The notes: a model not told the origin generated them from the sequence alone. A stretch of 64,000 nt of DNA from Halobacterium rubrum (GCF_021729015.1 NZ_JAJQQZ010000003.1:62001-126000); one strand, 5' to 3'; shown: positions 8,209 to 16,152, numbered from the stretch's first letter. Program-made: numbers and translations.

Positions 8209-8649
8209 ATGGTAGACCCCTCGGTCGCGCTCTTCGGACCTCTCGATACTCTGGTCGCGCCATACATCGAGTTCGTACTGCTGGCGCTCGTCCTCCTGAA
8301 CTTCGTCAGCCGCCGCGTCGCCCACGGACAGCACGTCGAACAGGCCGAAGACGGCCCGGAGGCCATCACCCGACACCCGTTCCACTCGTTCACCTCGTGG
8401 GGGCTCATCCTCGCGAGCTTCTACTTCCTCACGCTCCACCACCACGCCGGCATGGTGCTGTCGACGCTAGTCATCGGTACGTATCTCGCGGACTTCTTCG
8501 AGTTCGAGGCCCGGAAAGTCGAAGCCCGCGAGGGCCACGGCCTCGACCGGCCGAAGGGTGCGCTCGTCGCGGCCTCCTTCACGTTCCTCTACGTCGGCTA
8601 CCTCAGCGTGTTCTTCCTCATCGAACCGCTCTGGTCGGCGGTCATCTGA
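8209..8649 (+). CDS. Small membrane protein (DUF7313-like)
   Basis: 146 residues from ATG 8209, with an AT-rich TATA-like stretch (GACATAATACC) about 25 bp upstream. There are three or four predicted membrane helices: one from about residue 17, one near WGLILASFYFLTL, one near LSTLVIGTYLADFF, and a C-terminal LYVGYLSVFFLIEPLW. A histidine-rich turn (TLHHHAGM) and an acidic FEFEARKVEAREG loop are notable. From memory it matches a haloarchaeal family (DUF7313) that sits beside the bc complex genes. Function is unknown; genomic context suggests a respiratory role. Confidence 0.75.
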   Translation: MVDPSVALFGPLDTLVAPYIEFVLLALVLLNFVSRRVAHGQHVEQAEDGPEAITRHPFHSFTSWGLILASFYFLTLHHHAGMVLSTLVIGTYLADFFEFEARKVEAREGHGLDRPKGALVAASFTFLYVGYLSVFFLIEPLWSAVI

Positions 8650-9040
8650 GGCTCTCTCCCACTCTCCGTAGCTGCTTCGGGCGTCCCTGATTCTCCGGCT
8701 GTCTGCTCTCCCGAGACCTTCTCGCCCCGCCGCGTGCTGTCCACCGACCACTGGAGTGGTGGCACCAGGCCGGCCGACTGGCGCTCTCTGGAGACGCCGA
8801 CTGCGACCCACAACCCGGTAGTTCACTCACGGGACCGCCCGCACGGAGGCTCGGGCTGGGCAGACAAACACCGCTACTGGCAGTGGCGGCACCTGCGAGA
8901 GGACGGCGGGCGGTCGGTGACGGACGGACACCGGCCGGAGTCGTGGCTCCGCATCACTCCGGAGGCTCGCTCGCAGAGCCGCAGCTACGACAGGCAGTGA
9001 ACCGGCTGGAACGCAGAACTCTCGGGAGGAGACTCGCCGA
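8650..9040. other. Gene-free gap between two convergent genes
   Basis: About 390 bp between the DUF7313-like gene and the convergent DUF7314-like gene. An open frame of 88 codons (8734-9000) has no recognisable protein features and was not accepted. A 14-bp inverted repeat ACCACT-GG-AGTGGT lies at 8747-8760 and could form a small hairpin after the plus-strand gene. Nothing else is seen. Confidence 0.5.
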
Positions 9041-9301
9041 TTACTCGCCGTTGTACTTCGCGTACAGCTCGCGGCCCAGCGGGATGCCGACCCAGAACAG
9101 GATGGCGCCGAAGATGGCGAGCCAGAACATCCCCTCGAGGAGAATGACGGCGAGCTGGTCGTACATCGTCAGGTTGTCCGGCACCGCGCTGGTGAGCTGT
9201 CCGCCGGCGAAGCTCGGCGTCTTGTACCAGCCAGCCAGCACCATCCACACGAGGCCCGCACCGCTCAACAGGCCCAGGCCCTTCATGAACTCGTCAGCCA
9301 T
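9041..9301 (-). CDS. Small membrane protein (DUF7314-like)
   Basis: 86 residues with two hydrophobic segments (GLGLLSGAGLVWMVLAGW and LLEGMFWLAIFGAILFWVG) and a charged C-terminus (RELYAKYNGE). Its ATG overlaps the end of the upstream DUF7315-like gene by eight bases, so the two are translationally coupled. From memory it matches DUF7314, a family found only near haloarchaeal cytochrome bc genes. It could be a small stabilising subunit of that complex; this is inferred from context only. Confidence 0.75.
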   Translation of the reverse strand: MADEFMKGLGLLSGAGLVWMVLAGWYKTPSFAGGQLTSAVPDNLTMYDQLAVILLEGMFWLAIFGAILFWVGIPLGRELYAKYNGE

Positions 9302-9587
9302 TGTCCGCTGATTGGTCGTCGCTGTCCTTATCCGTTGCCATTCCGCGAGCCCGGAACCGGGACGCGAACGCGTACACCACGCCGCCCGCCGCGATGAGCG
9401 CGACGCCGAGCAGCGACATCGGCACGCTCACCTCCTCGGGCGCCGCCGACCCGGTGTCGGTCGCCACGTCCAGCGCCACGAACCCACCGACGACCGCGAC
9501 GACGGCGAACAGCGTCGAGAACACCGTCACGGTCTTGTAGAGGCGCTCGGGGACGACGACGTCGCGCTCGCGGGAGTCGTCTGCCAT
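9294..9587 (-). CDS. Small membrane protein (DUF7315-like)
   Basis: 97 residues with two membrane helices (about 20-40 and 58-75) joined by an external acidic loop. The N-terminus (MADDSRERDVVVPERLYKTV) and C-terminus are charged. It has its own promoter: AGTAAAGTAG at 9612-9621 is about 25 bp before the ATG. It therefore starts a second transcript after petD rather than depending on readthrough. It is the first gene of a coupled pair with the DUF7314-like gene. Function unknown; it belongs to the bc neighbourhood. Confidence 0.75.
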   Translation of the reverse strand: MADDSRERDVVVPERLYKTVTVFSTLFAVVAVVGGFVALDVATDTGSAAPEEVSVPMSLLGVALIAAGGVVYAFASRFRARGMATDKDSDDQSADNG

Positions 9588-9776
9588 CGACGACCACTCG
9601 GGCTGCTGGCTACTTTACTGCGGCGGAACCCCCGCCGTACACGCACTCCGCACGACGACACGGACAGGGCCGGCGCCACCACTGCTGGTCGAGTGCAACG
9701 AGCGCGCGACTCGCCACGAAGAACCGCGAGAACGAGAGCCGAATCGACGCCAGCAGCGCGAACGGACTGCGGCCGG

Positions 9777-10541
9777 TTACTTCGGCGGCCGCAGCTTGTA
9801 GTACCGCCGGTTCAGGTCGTACATGTAGCCCTCGCGCATCGTCTTCAGCAACGCGTACGCGATCGCGCCTGCGATCGGCGGCACGAGGAACGTCAGGTCG
9901 AACAGCAGGTGGGGGTCCAGCGGGATGAGGTTCTTCGCGGAGTACGTGCTGATGGTGAACGCGAACACCACGCCCATCACGCCGACGGACGCCCAGAACG
10001 GCTGCTCGACGGGGCGCCGGGCGCTCCCCTTGTTGAGGAACGGCACGATGGCGATGAACCCGACGATCACGACGTTCGCGAGCACGCCGTACGTCCGGTC
10101 GGCGAGCAGTTTCTCGCCGCCGAGGATGGCGAGCTCGGGGTTCAGCGGCCCGAGCTTCAGCAGGCCGAACGACCAGTACAGGTACCAGTCCGGCAGGATG
10201 ATACTCGGCGTCGTCGACGGGTTCGCCGGGTCGCCGAGGTGCGGCGGCAGCGTCGCCGCCAGGAACAGGATCATCCCGACGAAGAAGCTCGTGAGCGCGA
10301 GGTTGCGCACGAGCTCGTGGGGCCACGTCGGGAACGCCAGCACGTCGCGTTCCACGTAGTCGGACTCCTCGCGGAGGTCCTGGTCCTCGCGGCGGGACCG
10401 CTCGAAGTACTCGTACGTCAGCCGGGACAGTCCCGTGGTGCGCTCCTTGCGCTCGCTCCACGTCGGGGTCTCGTCGTCCGGCGGGACGATGCCCGTGCCG
10501 TCGGTGCGAGCCTCCTTCTCGGTGGTTTCGTCGTCAGTCAT
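9777..10541 (-). CDS. petD: Cytochrome b C-terminal subunit (petD/subunit IV type)
   Basis: 254 residues. After a charged, soluble N-terminus of about 75 residues it shows the quinol-oxidation (Qo) motif as PDWYLYWSFGLLKL, the PDWY variant rather than PEWY. At least three further membrane helices follow. The protein corresponds to the C-terminal half of cytochrome b, as in cytochrome b6f complexes where the chain is split. PDWY is typical of complexes that oxidise low-potential quinols such as menaquinol, which haloarchaea use. It lies 7 bp after petB in one operon. Confidence 0.9.
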   Translation of the reverse strand: MTDDETTEKEARTDGTGIVPPDDETPTWSERKERTTGLSRLTYEYFERSRREDQDLREESDYVERDVLAFPTWPHELVRNLALTSFFVGMILFLAATLPPHLGDPANPSTTPSIILPDWYLYWSFGLLKLGPLNPELAILGGEKLLADRTYGVLANVVIVGFIAIVPFLNKGSARRPVEQPFWASVGVMGVVFAFTISTYSAKNLIPLDPHLLFDLTFLVPPIAGAIAYALLKTMREGYMYDLNRRYYKLRPPK

Positions 10542-10548
10542 TGTGTTC

Positions 10549-11361
10549 TTAGTGGGGTTCCGCGATGCCCTGCATCCAGACCAGTCCGAGGTGGATGGCG
10601 ATGACCGTCGTCACCACGAACGGGAGCAGGAACACGTGCAGCAGGTACATTCGCTGGAGCGTCGCCTGACCGAGCGAGAAGCCGCCGAACAGCAACTGGG
10701 CGACCCACTCGCCGATGAACGGAATCGAGAGACTCATCTCGACGCCGATCTGGCCCGCCCAGTACGCCAGCTGGTCCCAGGGCAGGAGGTAGCCAGTGTA
10801 CCCGAAGACCATCGTCAGGCTCAGCAGGACGATGCCGACGAGCCAGTTGACCTCGCGGGGTTCCTTGTACGCGCCCGTGAAGTAGACGCGCAGCATGTGC
10901 AGGAAGACCGCGGCGGTCATCACCTGCGCCGCCCACCGGTGCAGCGACCGGAGGAAGAACCCGAAGTTCAGCTCGGTCATGATGGCTGCGACGGTGCTGT
11001 ACGCGACCGTCGCGCCCTCGATGTCGGCCGCGCCGGCTGCCGCCGACGGCGAGTAGTAGAATCCGAGCAGTGCGCCGGATATCGCCGCGACGACGTACGC
11101 CAGCGTGGAGAAGAACCCCAGCGAGTACAGCGGGTACCAGTACCAGAACTTGTTGTCGAGGTTGTACTGTTCGGTGTGGCTCTTCGGCATCTGGAGGTTG
11201 ACCCGGTAGTACAGCGTCTCCAGCAGTTCCAGGTAGTCGACGATGCGCAGCCGGCGGTCGAGCCAGACCAGCACCGTCAGGAACGTGCTCTCGACGGCCG
11301 TCAGGTCTTTCTCCTGGATCCAGGCTTCGTGGTCGTGTTCGTCCTTGCGTTCGATGCTCAT
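10549..11361 (-). CDS. petB: Cytochrome b N-terminal subunit (petB type, diheme)
   Basis: 270 residues. A charged N-terminal extension of about 75 residues precedes four membrane helices. The two heme b ligand pairs are visible: His141 and His155 (13 residues between) in the second helix, and His242 and His257 (14 between) in the fourth. The 14-residue spacing is the b6f type. TGYLLPWDQ carries the conserved PWD-like turn of the Qo site. It forms the core of the menaquinol:halocyanin oxidoreductase with the Rieske protein and PetD. The Rieske stop lies 4 bp upstream. Confidence 0.93.
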   Translation of the reverse strand: MSIERKDEHDHEAWIQEKDLTAVESTFLTVLVWLDRRLRIVDYLELLETLYYRVNLQMPKSHTEQYNLDNKFWYWYPLYSLGFFSTLAYVVAAISGALLGFYYSPSAAAGAADIEGATVAYSTVAAIMTELNFGFFLRSLHRWAAQVMTAAVFLHMLRVYFTGAYKEPREVNWLVGIVLLSLTMVFGYTGYLLPWDQLAYWAGQIGVEMSLSIPFIGEWVAQLLFGGFSLGQATLQRMYLLHVFLLPFVVTTVIAIHLGLVWMQGIAEPH

Positions 11362-11365
11362 TGTA

Positions 11366-12199
11366 TCAGTTCTCCGGCCGCGCGAACGCGACGAAGCTCC
11401 GTTTCACGATGCTGAACGGGTCGTACAGCGACTGGTGGCACTGGCAGTAGATCTTGTCCTCGCCACCGCCGTAGGACGCCGTCCGGAAGCCACTCGGCGC
11501 ACAGCAGAAGTGCGTGCACTTGTTCAGGATGGCCATGAAGCCGCTGTCCGTGGCGGCCTCCAGCCAGTCGACGACCTCGCCGTCCTCGGACTCGATGGTG
11601 TCCTCGAGGACGGTGCTCCGGATGATCTGGACGGGGATGGTGTTGTCCGTGCCGTCCGACCGCCAGGTCGCCTTCGCCGGCTTCCCGATGCCGGCCTCGC
11701 CGTAGTCGTTCTCCCAGGTGTCGTAGTCCTGGAAGTCGTCGACGTTCACCTTCCCGGAGCCGGGCTGCCAGTCGTACGTCGACGTGCCCGAGTACCGGAG
11801 GTAGTTGTCGCCGTCGTAGTCCGGCCGCAGGCCCTCGTAGCCCTGCACGCCGCAGTACTGGAACCAGTCGGTGCTGTACTCGATGCCGCCGAGTTCCATC
11901 CGTGGCTCCTCGACGATCTCCCCGGTGTCGGTCTCGACCTCCTGGAGGTCGGGGTAGACGCCGCGGAGGTTGCCCTCGTCGTCGATCTCGATGGGGAGCA
12001 TCGGCATCCCGCGCGGCGCGGGGCCCGCGGTGTTCTCGACGGCGTAGTAGTCCGTCGGCCCACCGCCCGCTCCCGTGGGGCTGGTCGTGGTCTCGATGGC
12101 AGCGACGCCCGCCGTCCCGGCGCCCGCTAGCGTCGCGCTTCCCACGACGCCCTTGACGAATCGGCGGCGACCGGAGCTCTCTGGGTACTTGTCAGACAT
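11366..12199 (-). CDS. petA: Rieske 2Fe-2S protein of cytochrome bc complex
   Basis: 277 residues with a Tat signal-anchor (GRRRFVKGVVGSATLAGAGT). The Rieske cluster boxes are near the C-terminus: CTHFCC and, about 20 residues later, CQCHQS. These supply two Cys and two His cluster ligands plus the disulfide pair. The long middle region (about 60-220) is larger than in mitochondrial or bacterial Rieske proteins and is typical of haloarchaeal ones. It transfers electrons from menaquinol at the Qo site to a halocyanin. It lies 2 bp after the DUF7318-like gene in the same operon. Confidence 0.92.
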   Translation of the reverse strand: MSDKYPESSGRRRFVKGVVGSATLAGAGTAGVAAIETTTSPTGAGGGPTDYYAVENTAGPAPRGMPMLPIEIDDEGNLRGVYPDLQEVETDTGEIVEEPRMELGGIEYSTDWFQYCGVQGYEGLRPDYDGDNYLRYSGTSTYDWQPGSGKVNVDDFQDYDTWENDYGEAGIGKPAKATWRSDGTDNTIPVQIIRSTVLEDTIESEDGEVVDWLEAATDSGFMAILNKCTHFCCAPSGFRTASYGGGEDKIYCQCHQSLYDPFSIVKRSFVAFARPEN

Positions 12200-12201
12200 T
12201 G

Positions 12202-12588
12202 TTATTTCTCCTTGTAGGGGTAGACTGCCTTCTTGAACTGCTCGACGGTGTCGCCGAACAGCGACGTGCCGTCAGCCTGTTCCTCCCGGATGTAGAGGTC
12301 CTCCCACTTGCGGCGGCGCTTCTTCACAATCATCACGTCCGGCAGGAACTCTTTCCGGTAGAGCATGAGGACGAACGAGAGGTCGATGAAGATGGCCGCG
12401 AGCAGGAAGCCGAGGTACATGTTGCCGACCGGGTCGGTACCGAGGCCGGTGACGAGTCCCCACGTGAACAGGGCAACGAGCACCACCTCGATGATGGTGA
12501 GCAGGACGATGGCGATCATCGCCGCCGTGCTCTCGCGGGCAGGTTCGTACCGGTGAATGTCGCCGTAGTTGGAGCCTTTCGAGGACAT
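12202..12588 (-). CDS. Small membrane protein of the bc operon (DUF7318-like)
   Basis: 128 residues with two membrane helices (about 23-45 and 54-76) and a basic, soluble C-terminal half (VKKRRRKWEDLYIREEQ). Its ATG shares one base with the stop of the upstream halocyanin gene (TAATG). The Rieske gene begins 2 bp after its stop. It is therefore co-translated with known bc subunits, which argues that it is itself a subunit or assembly factor. From memory it matches DUF7318; no function has been assigned. Confidence 0.8.
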   Translation of the reverse strand: MSSKGSNYGDIHRYEPARESTAAMIAIVLLTIIEVVLVALFTWGLVTGLGTDPVGNMYLGFLLAAIFIDLSFVLMLYRKEFLPDVMIVKKRRRKWEDLYIREEQADGTSLFGDTVEQFKKAVYPYKEK

Positions 12589-13271
12589 TATTCCTTGCTA
12601 GGTGCGCTGGCGTGCTGGGACTCGCCGTACTTCAGCACGAAGAACGTGTACACCAGACTCACGATCATCATGAGAATGGTGGCGATGCCGACGAAGTGCG
12701 CCTGGAACGGCACACCCATCTCGTGGGGCGTCCGTTCGGCTGCGCCGCCTTCGCCCTCCGGTGGTGCGCCGGACTCGTTGACCACGACTGTCCCCTCCAT
12801 GCCGACGGAGGCGTGAGGGTCACAGACGTAGTTGTACTCGCCCGTCGGGCCCTCGAAGGTGTGGGAGTACTCGAACGGCGCCGAGACGACCTCCGTCTGG
12901 GCGCTCCAGGCCGCTTCCTCGGGGACGTCCGTCGCGTGGACGTTGTGGGCGACCGAACCCTGCCACTCCCACTTGACGGTGTCACCGGGAGCGACGTAGA
13001 CGGTCTCGGGGTCGAAGACGTTCTGGTTGTTCGGTCCGACTGCGACGGTCTTCGTCGTGCCGCCGCCACTGTCCCCCTCGCTGCCGGACGTGGTCGTACC
13101 GTTGCCCGCTGTGCCATTGCCCGTCGTCGTGCCGTTCTCCGTGGAGTTGTTACCCTCCTCCTGCTGCAGGACGGCTGACGAGGACGAGGACGACCGCGCA
13201 CCGGCTGCTCCGACGGCCGCCGCGCCGCCGGCCGAACCGGTCGCAATTTTCAGAAAGTCCCGCCTCTTCAT
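12588..13271 (-). CDS. Halocyanin-type blue copper protein of the bc operon
   Basis: 227 residues. A Tat signal (MKRRDFLKIATGSAGGAAAV) is followed by a Ser/Asn/Gly/Thr-rich linker likely to be glycosylated. The cupredoxin domain carries copper ligands in HNVHATDV and YVCDPHASVGM. A C-terminal membrane helix (ILMMIVSLVYTFFVLKYG) anchors it. It is the first gene of the operon halocyanin-DUF7318-Rieske-petB-petD, with a TATA element GTTTATGC at 13297-13304. It is the natural electron acceptor of the Rieske protein, used instead of cytochrome c. Confidence 0.9.
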   Translation of the reverse strand: MKRRDFLKIATGSAGGAAAVGAAGARSSSSSSAVLQQEEGNNSTENGTTTGNGTAGNGTTTSGSEGDSGGGTTKTVAVGPNNQNVFDPETVYVAPGDTVKWEWQGSVAHNVHATDVPEEAAWSAQTEVVSAPFEYSHTFEGPTGEYNYVCDPHASVGMEGTVVVNESGAPPEGEGGAAERTPHEMGVPFQAHFVGIATILMMIVSLVYTFFVLKYGESQHASAPSKE

Positions 13272-13296
13272 ACACTCCAGAATCAGGATGGGAACT

Positions 13297-13304
13297 GCAT
13301 AAAC
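13297..13304 (-). promoter_or_regulatory. TATA element of the halocyanin-bc operon
   Basis: On the minus strand GTTTATGC, 26-33 bp before the halocyanin ATG at 13271. Its position predicts a leaderless or nearly leaderless transcript for the whole bc operon. Confidence 0.6.
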
Positions 13305-13346
13305 CCACCGATGGCTCGGTGCCGCTACGACGCCCGTATCGGCGTC

Positions 13347-14285
13347 TTACGGGGCGTCTTCGTCCGGTTCGGCGTCCCGGTCGTAGCCGTCGGTCTCTGG
13401 CACGAACGGTGGCCGTTCCCCGCCGCCGACGCCCGCCGACCGAAGCCGGTTCCGGAACTCTTCTGCCCGGAAGCGGTCCGACAGCCGAGCGTTCGCCACG
13501 AGCATCAGCATGAACACGCCGAACACGACGAACCCGACGCCGGCGATGGCGGCGATGACCGCCGAGTCGCCCAGCGGGTGGAGGTTCATCGTCACACCTG
13601 CAATCTCACACGCGCGAGCGGACGACCCCTGCACTGGAGGGCAGCCCCGGACGAGCGGGTCGTAGATGAACGGCGACAGGAACAGCAGGACGCCGGCGGC
13701 CAGCTGTACGATGCCGACGTACTGGAGCAGCGACGTGCCCAGCCCGCCGCTGCCCTCGGGAATCTCTGCCGGGTCGGGGAGGCCCGCGCCCTCGGGTGGG
13801 TCGGGCGTGTCGTAGGTGTCCATCGAGCAGAGCGCGACCGTCGGTTTGACGTCCCGCAGCACCGTCCCCGACCCCTGCACGGTGCCGTCCGGGTAGACGA
13901 CGGCGTACCCCTCGTCGGAGTACGCGAGCACGACCGGTTCGCCGTCGATGCTGTCGCGTTCGACGACGGCGAACACGTCACGCGTGGCGACCCGGTGGCG
14001 GAGGTCGTCAGCCACGCGGTCGAGCAGGTCGGCGCCCGTAATCCAGGTGTCGGGGTCGAACGCCGCCTCCCACTCGTCGGCGCTCATCTCCGCCATCTGC
14101 TGTGGCCCGAACTCCTCGAAGTCGTACTCCTCGTCGACCTCGGCGGCGATGTCGCTGGCGGTCACCGACTCGACAGTCCGGTCGGCGCCGTCGCCGTCCT
14201 CGTCGCCGCCGCTGCTACCGTCGCTCACCCGCGCTGCGTGGTCCGCCGGCTCCGTCTCGTCCCCGCCGGCGCTGGAGTCCGTCAT
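13347..14285 (-). CDS. Membrane protein near bc complex (DUF7319-like)
   Basis: 312 residues. The first 40 are acidic and disordered. A soluble region (about 45-165) contains WITGADLLDRVADDLRHRV and VYPDGTVQGSGTVLRDVKP. Two membrane helices follow, around residues 185-205 and 240-262, joined by a loop with two cysteines (RGCPPVQ and ARACEIAG). The C-terminus is cytoplasmic and charged. It lies directly upstream of the halocyanin gene on the same strand and, from memory, matches DUF7319. Function unknown; context links it to the bc complex. Confidence 0.75.
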   Translation of the reverse strand: MTDSSAGGDETEPADHAARVSDGSSGGDEDGDGADRTVESVTASDIAAEVDEEYDFEEFGPQQMAEMSADEWEAAFDPDTWITGADLLDRVADDLRHRVATRDVFAVVERDSIDGEPVVLAYSDEGYAVVYPDGTVQGSGTVLRDVKPTVALCSMDTYDTPDPPEGAGLPDPAEIPEGSGGLGTSLLQYVGIVQLAAGVLLFLSPFIYDPLVRGCPPVQGSSARACEIAGVTMNLHPLGDSAVIAAIAGVGFVVFGVFMLMLVANARLSDRFRAEEFRNRLRSAGVGGGERPPFVPETDGYDRDAEPDEDAP

Positions 14286-14328
14286 CGACTGGAGGTTGCG
14301 GGTCGAACGGGTAAACGCTTCCGACCGA

Positions 14329-14778
14329 CTACACCGCCGTCAGGCTGACACTCGTGTCGTTCTCGGCCACCGTCAGCCGGTAGTACTCGTACCCCCGGAC
14401 CGCTCTGTCGAAGACGACCGCCCCGTCGCGCTCGACGACGACGCGGACATCGTGGCCGCGGTCGTGAACGGGCTGCGTCAGCCAGTGCTTGTCGCCGCCG
14501 AAGAGTTCGAACTGGGACCTGTTGCCGTCCGGCGCCACCGTGGCCGTGACACCGTCGACGTCGCTCGCCACTCGCACGGAGAAGTGGTCTCCTGCATGTG
14601 TTGTCCCACGCGCGGTGTGTAGCTCGGTCGTGTCCGTCGCCGTCGTGGCTGGTGCCGTCGTCGCTCCGGTCGTCGGCGTACTGGCTGTCGGTCCGCCTCC
14701 GCTGTTTGGTGTGCCGACGCCCGCACAGCCGGCCAGCACCACGAGGAGCGCGAGGACCACTGCAGGTCGGGGTGACAT
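14329..14778 (-). CDS. Secreted lipoprotein of unknown function
   Basis: 149 residues with a classic lipobox at the end of a short hydrophobic signal (LALLVVLAGCAG). A Thr/Ala/Ser-rich stretch of about 35 residues follows, likely glycosylated. The remaining small beta-rich domain (about 55-149) has no motif I recognise. It lies between the DUF7319-like and DUF7321-like genes of the respiratory neighbourhood. The signal lacks a twin Arg, so it probably uses the Sec pathway. No function is proposed. Confidence 0.72.
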   Translation of the reverse strand: MSPRPAVVLALLVVLAGCAGVGTPNSGGGPTASTPTTGATTAPATTATDTTELHTARGTTHAGDHFSVRVASDVDGVTATVAPDGNRSQFELFGGDKHWLTQPVHDRGHDVRVVVERDGAVVFDRAVRGYEYYRLTVAENDTSVSLTAV

Positions 14779-14861
14779 GTTCGGACCTTCCGGGAATGCT
14801 GGAATGCGTCTCGTGGGCCGCGAGTCGAACGCGTTTTGTCGCGTCGGTCGAACGACGATAC

Positions 14862-15350
14862 ATGGTCGAGGACGTGGTGGTCGCCAGTGTCGCCGGGCTG
14901 CTGGTCACCCTGAGTTTCCCGTTCTACATCTACGGCGCCTGGATTGTCATCGACGAGGAGACCGTCACGTGGGGCGTGCTCCGCCACCACCTCGCGTACA
15001 TCTTCGTCGGGCTCACGCTCAACACGGTGCCCGTCGCGGTCTGGATGATACCCCGGCTGTTCGAACAGCTCGGCGGGTTCGCCGCGCTGCACGCGTTCTT
15101 CGGCGTGCAGGCGTACGCCTTCCTCGCGTTCGCGCTCACCGGCATCGTCCCGATTCTGCGCGCGAAACGCGAGTACAACCTCTACAACGACCCCGACCCC
15201 ACGCTGGACATCGACGACATCCACGAAGACATGGGGGCGTGGCGGATGCGGCTCCGCGCCGGGGTCGCGGGCTACGTGCTCTGCTGGCTGATCGCGTGGG
15301 TCCTGGGCGTCATCCGGTGGGCGATGCGGTACCCGGAGATACCGGTCTAG
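14862..15350 (+). CDS. Four-helix membrane protein (DUF7321-like)
   Basis: 162 residues with four predicted membrane helices: about 5-28, 40-62, 75-98 and 135-155. Histidines lie at the membrane edge of helix two (LRHHLAYIF) and helix three (ALHAFFGVQAYAFLAF). A soluble acidic loop (YNDPDPTLDIDDIHEDM) joins helices three and four. From memory it matches DUF7321. The layout recalls small heme-b membrane proteins, but heme binding is only a guess. It is divergent from the lipoprotein gene, and its stop overlaps the convergent HTH gene by four bases. Confidence 0.75.
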   Translation: MVEDVVVASVAGLLVTLSFPFYIYGAWIVIDEETVTWGVLRHHLAYIFVGLTLNTVPVAVWMIPRLFEQLGGFAALHAFFGVQAYAFLAFALTGIVPILRAKREYNLYNDPDPTLDIDDIHEDMGAWRMRLRAGVAGYVLCWLIAWVLGVIRWAMRYPEIPV

Positions 15351-16042
15351 CGCTGCCGGTACCAGGCGTACCCGAGGACGACCGCGAGTACCAGCAGGCC
15401 GCCAGCGAAGAACAGTACCCCGGGCGGAATCCCGCCCGCGGCGGCGTCCGCTACCTCCGCCGTGTAGTTGACCGCCCCCGAGTCGCCCGCTTCTCTCGCT
15501 GTCTCCGTCGTCGTCTCGACCGCGTCGTTCGACGCGATGCCGACGGCGTCGTCTCCCCCACCGCCGCCGTCGGTCGCCTCGGTGGCCGTCCCGTCGCCGG
15601 GCTGCCCGCCCAGCAGCCGCTGGACGACCAGACTCGCCGCGCCGAGCACGCCGACGACGCCGAGCAGCCTCGCCAGCCGGCTCTTCAGGGACGGCGAGGA
15701 GGCCTCGTCGGACGCGAACAGGACCAGCGAGTCGCTGGCGGGCGCGTACACCTTCATCTCGCGGCCCTGCTCGGAGTACCACGTGTCGGCGACCTCGACC
15801 AGGTCGGCGTCGACGAGCTTCTCGATGTGGTAGCTGGCGTTCTGCAGGGACGTGTCGACCCGGTCGGCGACGCTGGACGCCGTGTCGGGGTCCTCGTAGA
15901 GCGCCGCCAGTATCTCGCGGGCCGTCCGCGAGGACAGGGCCTCGAACACCTCGTCGGCGGCGTCCTCCCGGATGCTCACGACCTCCGAGCCGTCGCCGGT
16001 CTCGACGGACGAGCCGCCCGGGAGAAGACGGTTCGCTGTCAT
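15347..16042 (-). CDS. Winged-helix protein with membrane C-terminus
   Basis: 231 residues. Residues about 28-105 form an ArsR-like winged helix (SSRTAREILAALYEDPDTAS, then LQNASYHIEKLVDADLVEV). A hydrophobic helix follows near 125-143, then a Gly/Thr/Glu-rich loop, then a C-terminal membrane helix (GVLFFAGGLLVLAVVLGYAW). The N-terminal HTH should be cytoplasmic. This is a common haloarchaeal architecture for membrane-bound regulators, with unknown signals. It lies next to endonuclease III in the same direction but about 110 bp downstream of it. Confidence 0.82.
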   Translation of the reverse strand: MTANRLLPGGSSVETGDGSEVVSIREDAADEVFEALSSRTAREILAALYEDPDTASSVADRVDTSLQNASYHIEKLVDADLVEVADTWYSEQGREMKVYAPASDSLVLFASDEASSPSLKSRLARLLGVVGVLGAASLVVQRLLGGQPGDGTATEATDGGGGGDDAVGIASNDAVETTTETAREAGDSGAVNYTAEVADAAAGGIPPGVLFFAGGLLVLAVVLGYAWYRQR

Positions 16043-16152
16043 TAGCGTGTGTCTTGTCTCTCCCGTAGTAAAACTACTCGCGAAACTAAAACCACGGTTT
16101 CACCCCGGGGGTTCCGGGGACAAACGGCGACTTACCGCGCGTAGTCCCGCGG

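Noticed and set aside
8734-9000. 88-codon plus-strand frame in the 8650-9040 gap
   Set aside because: Low-complexity composition rich in Arg, Ser and Trp, no promoter at the right spacing, no domain.
14478-16045. Two very long frames on both strands over 14.5-16 kb
   Set aside because: Both overlap the lipoprotein, DUF7321-like and HTH genes, whose motifs are clear.
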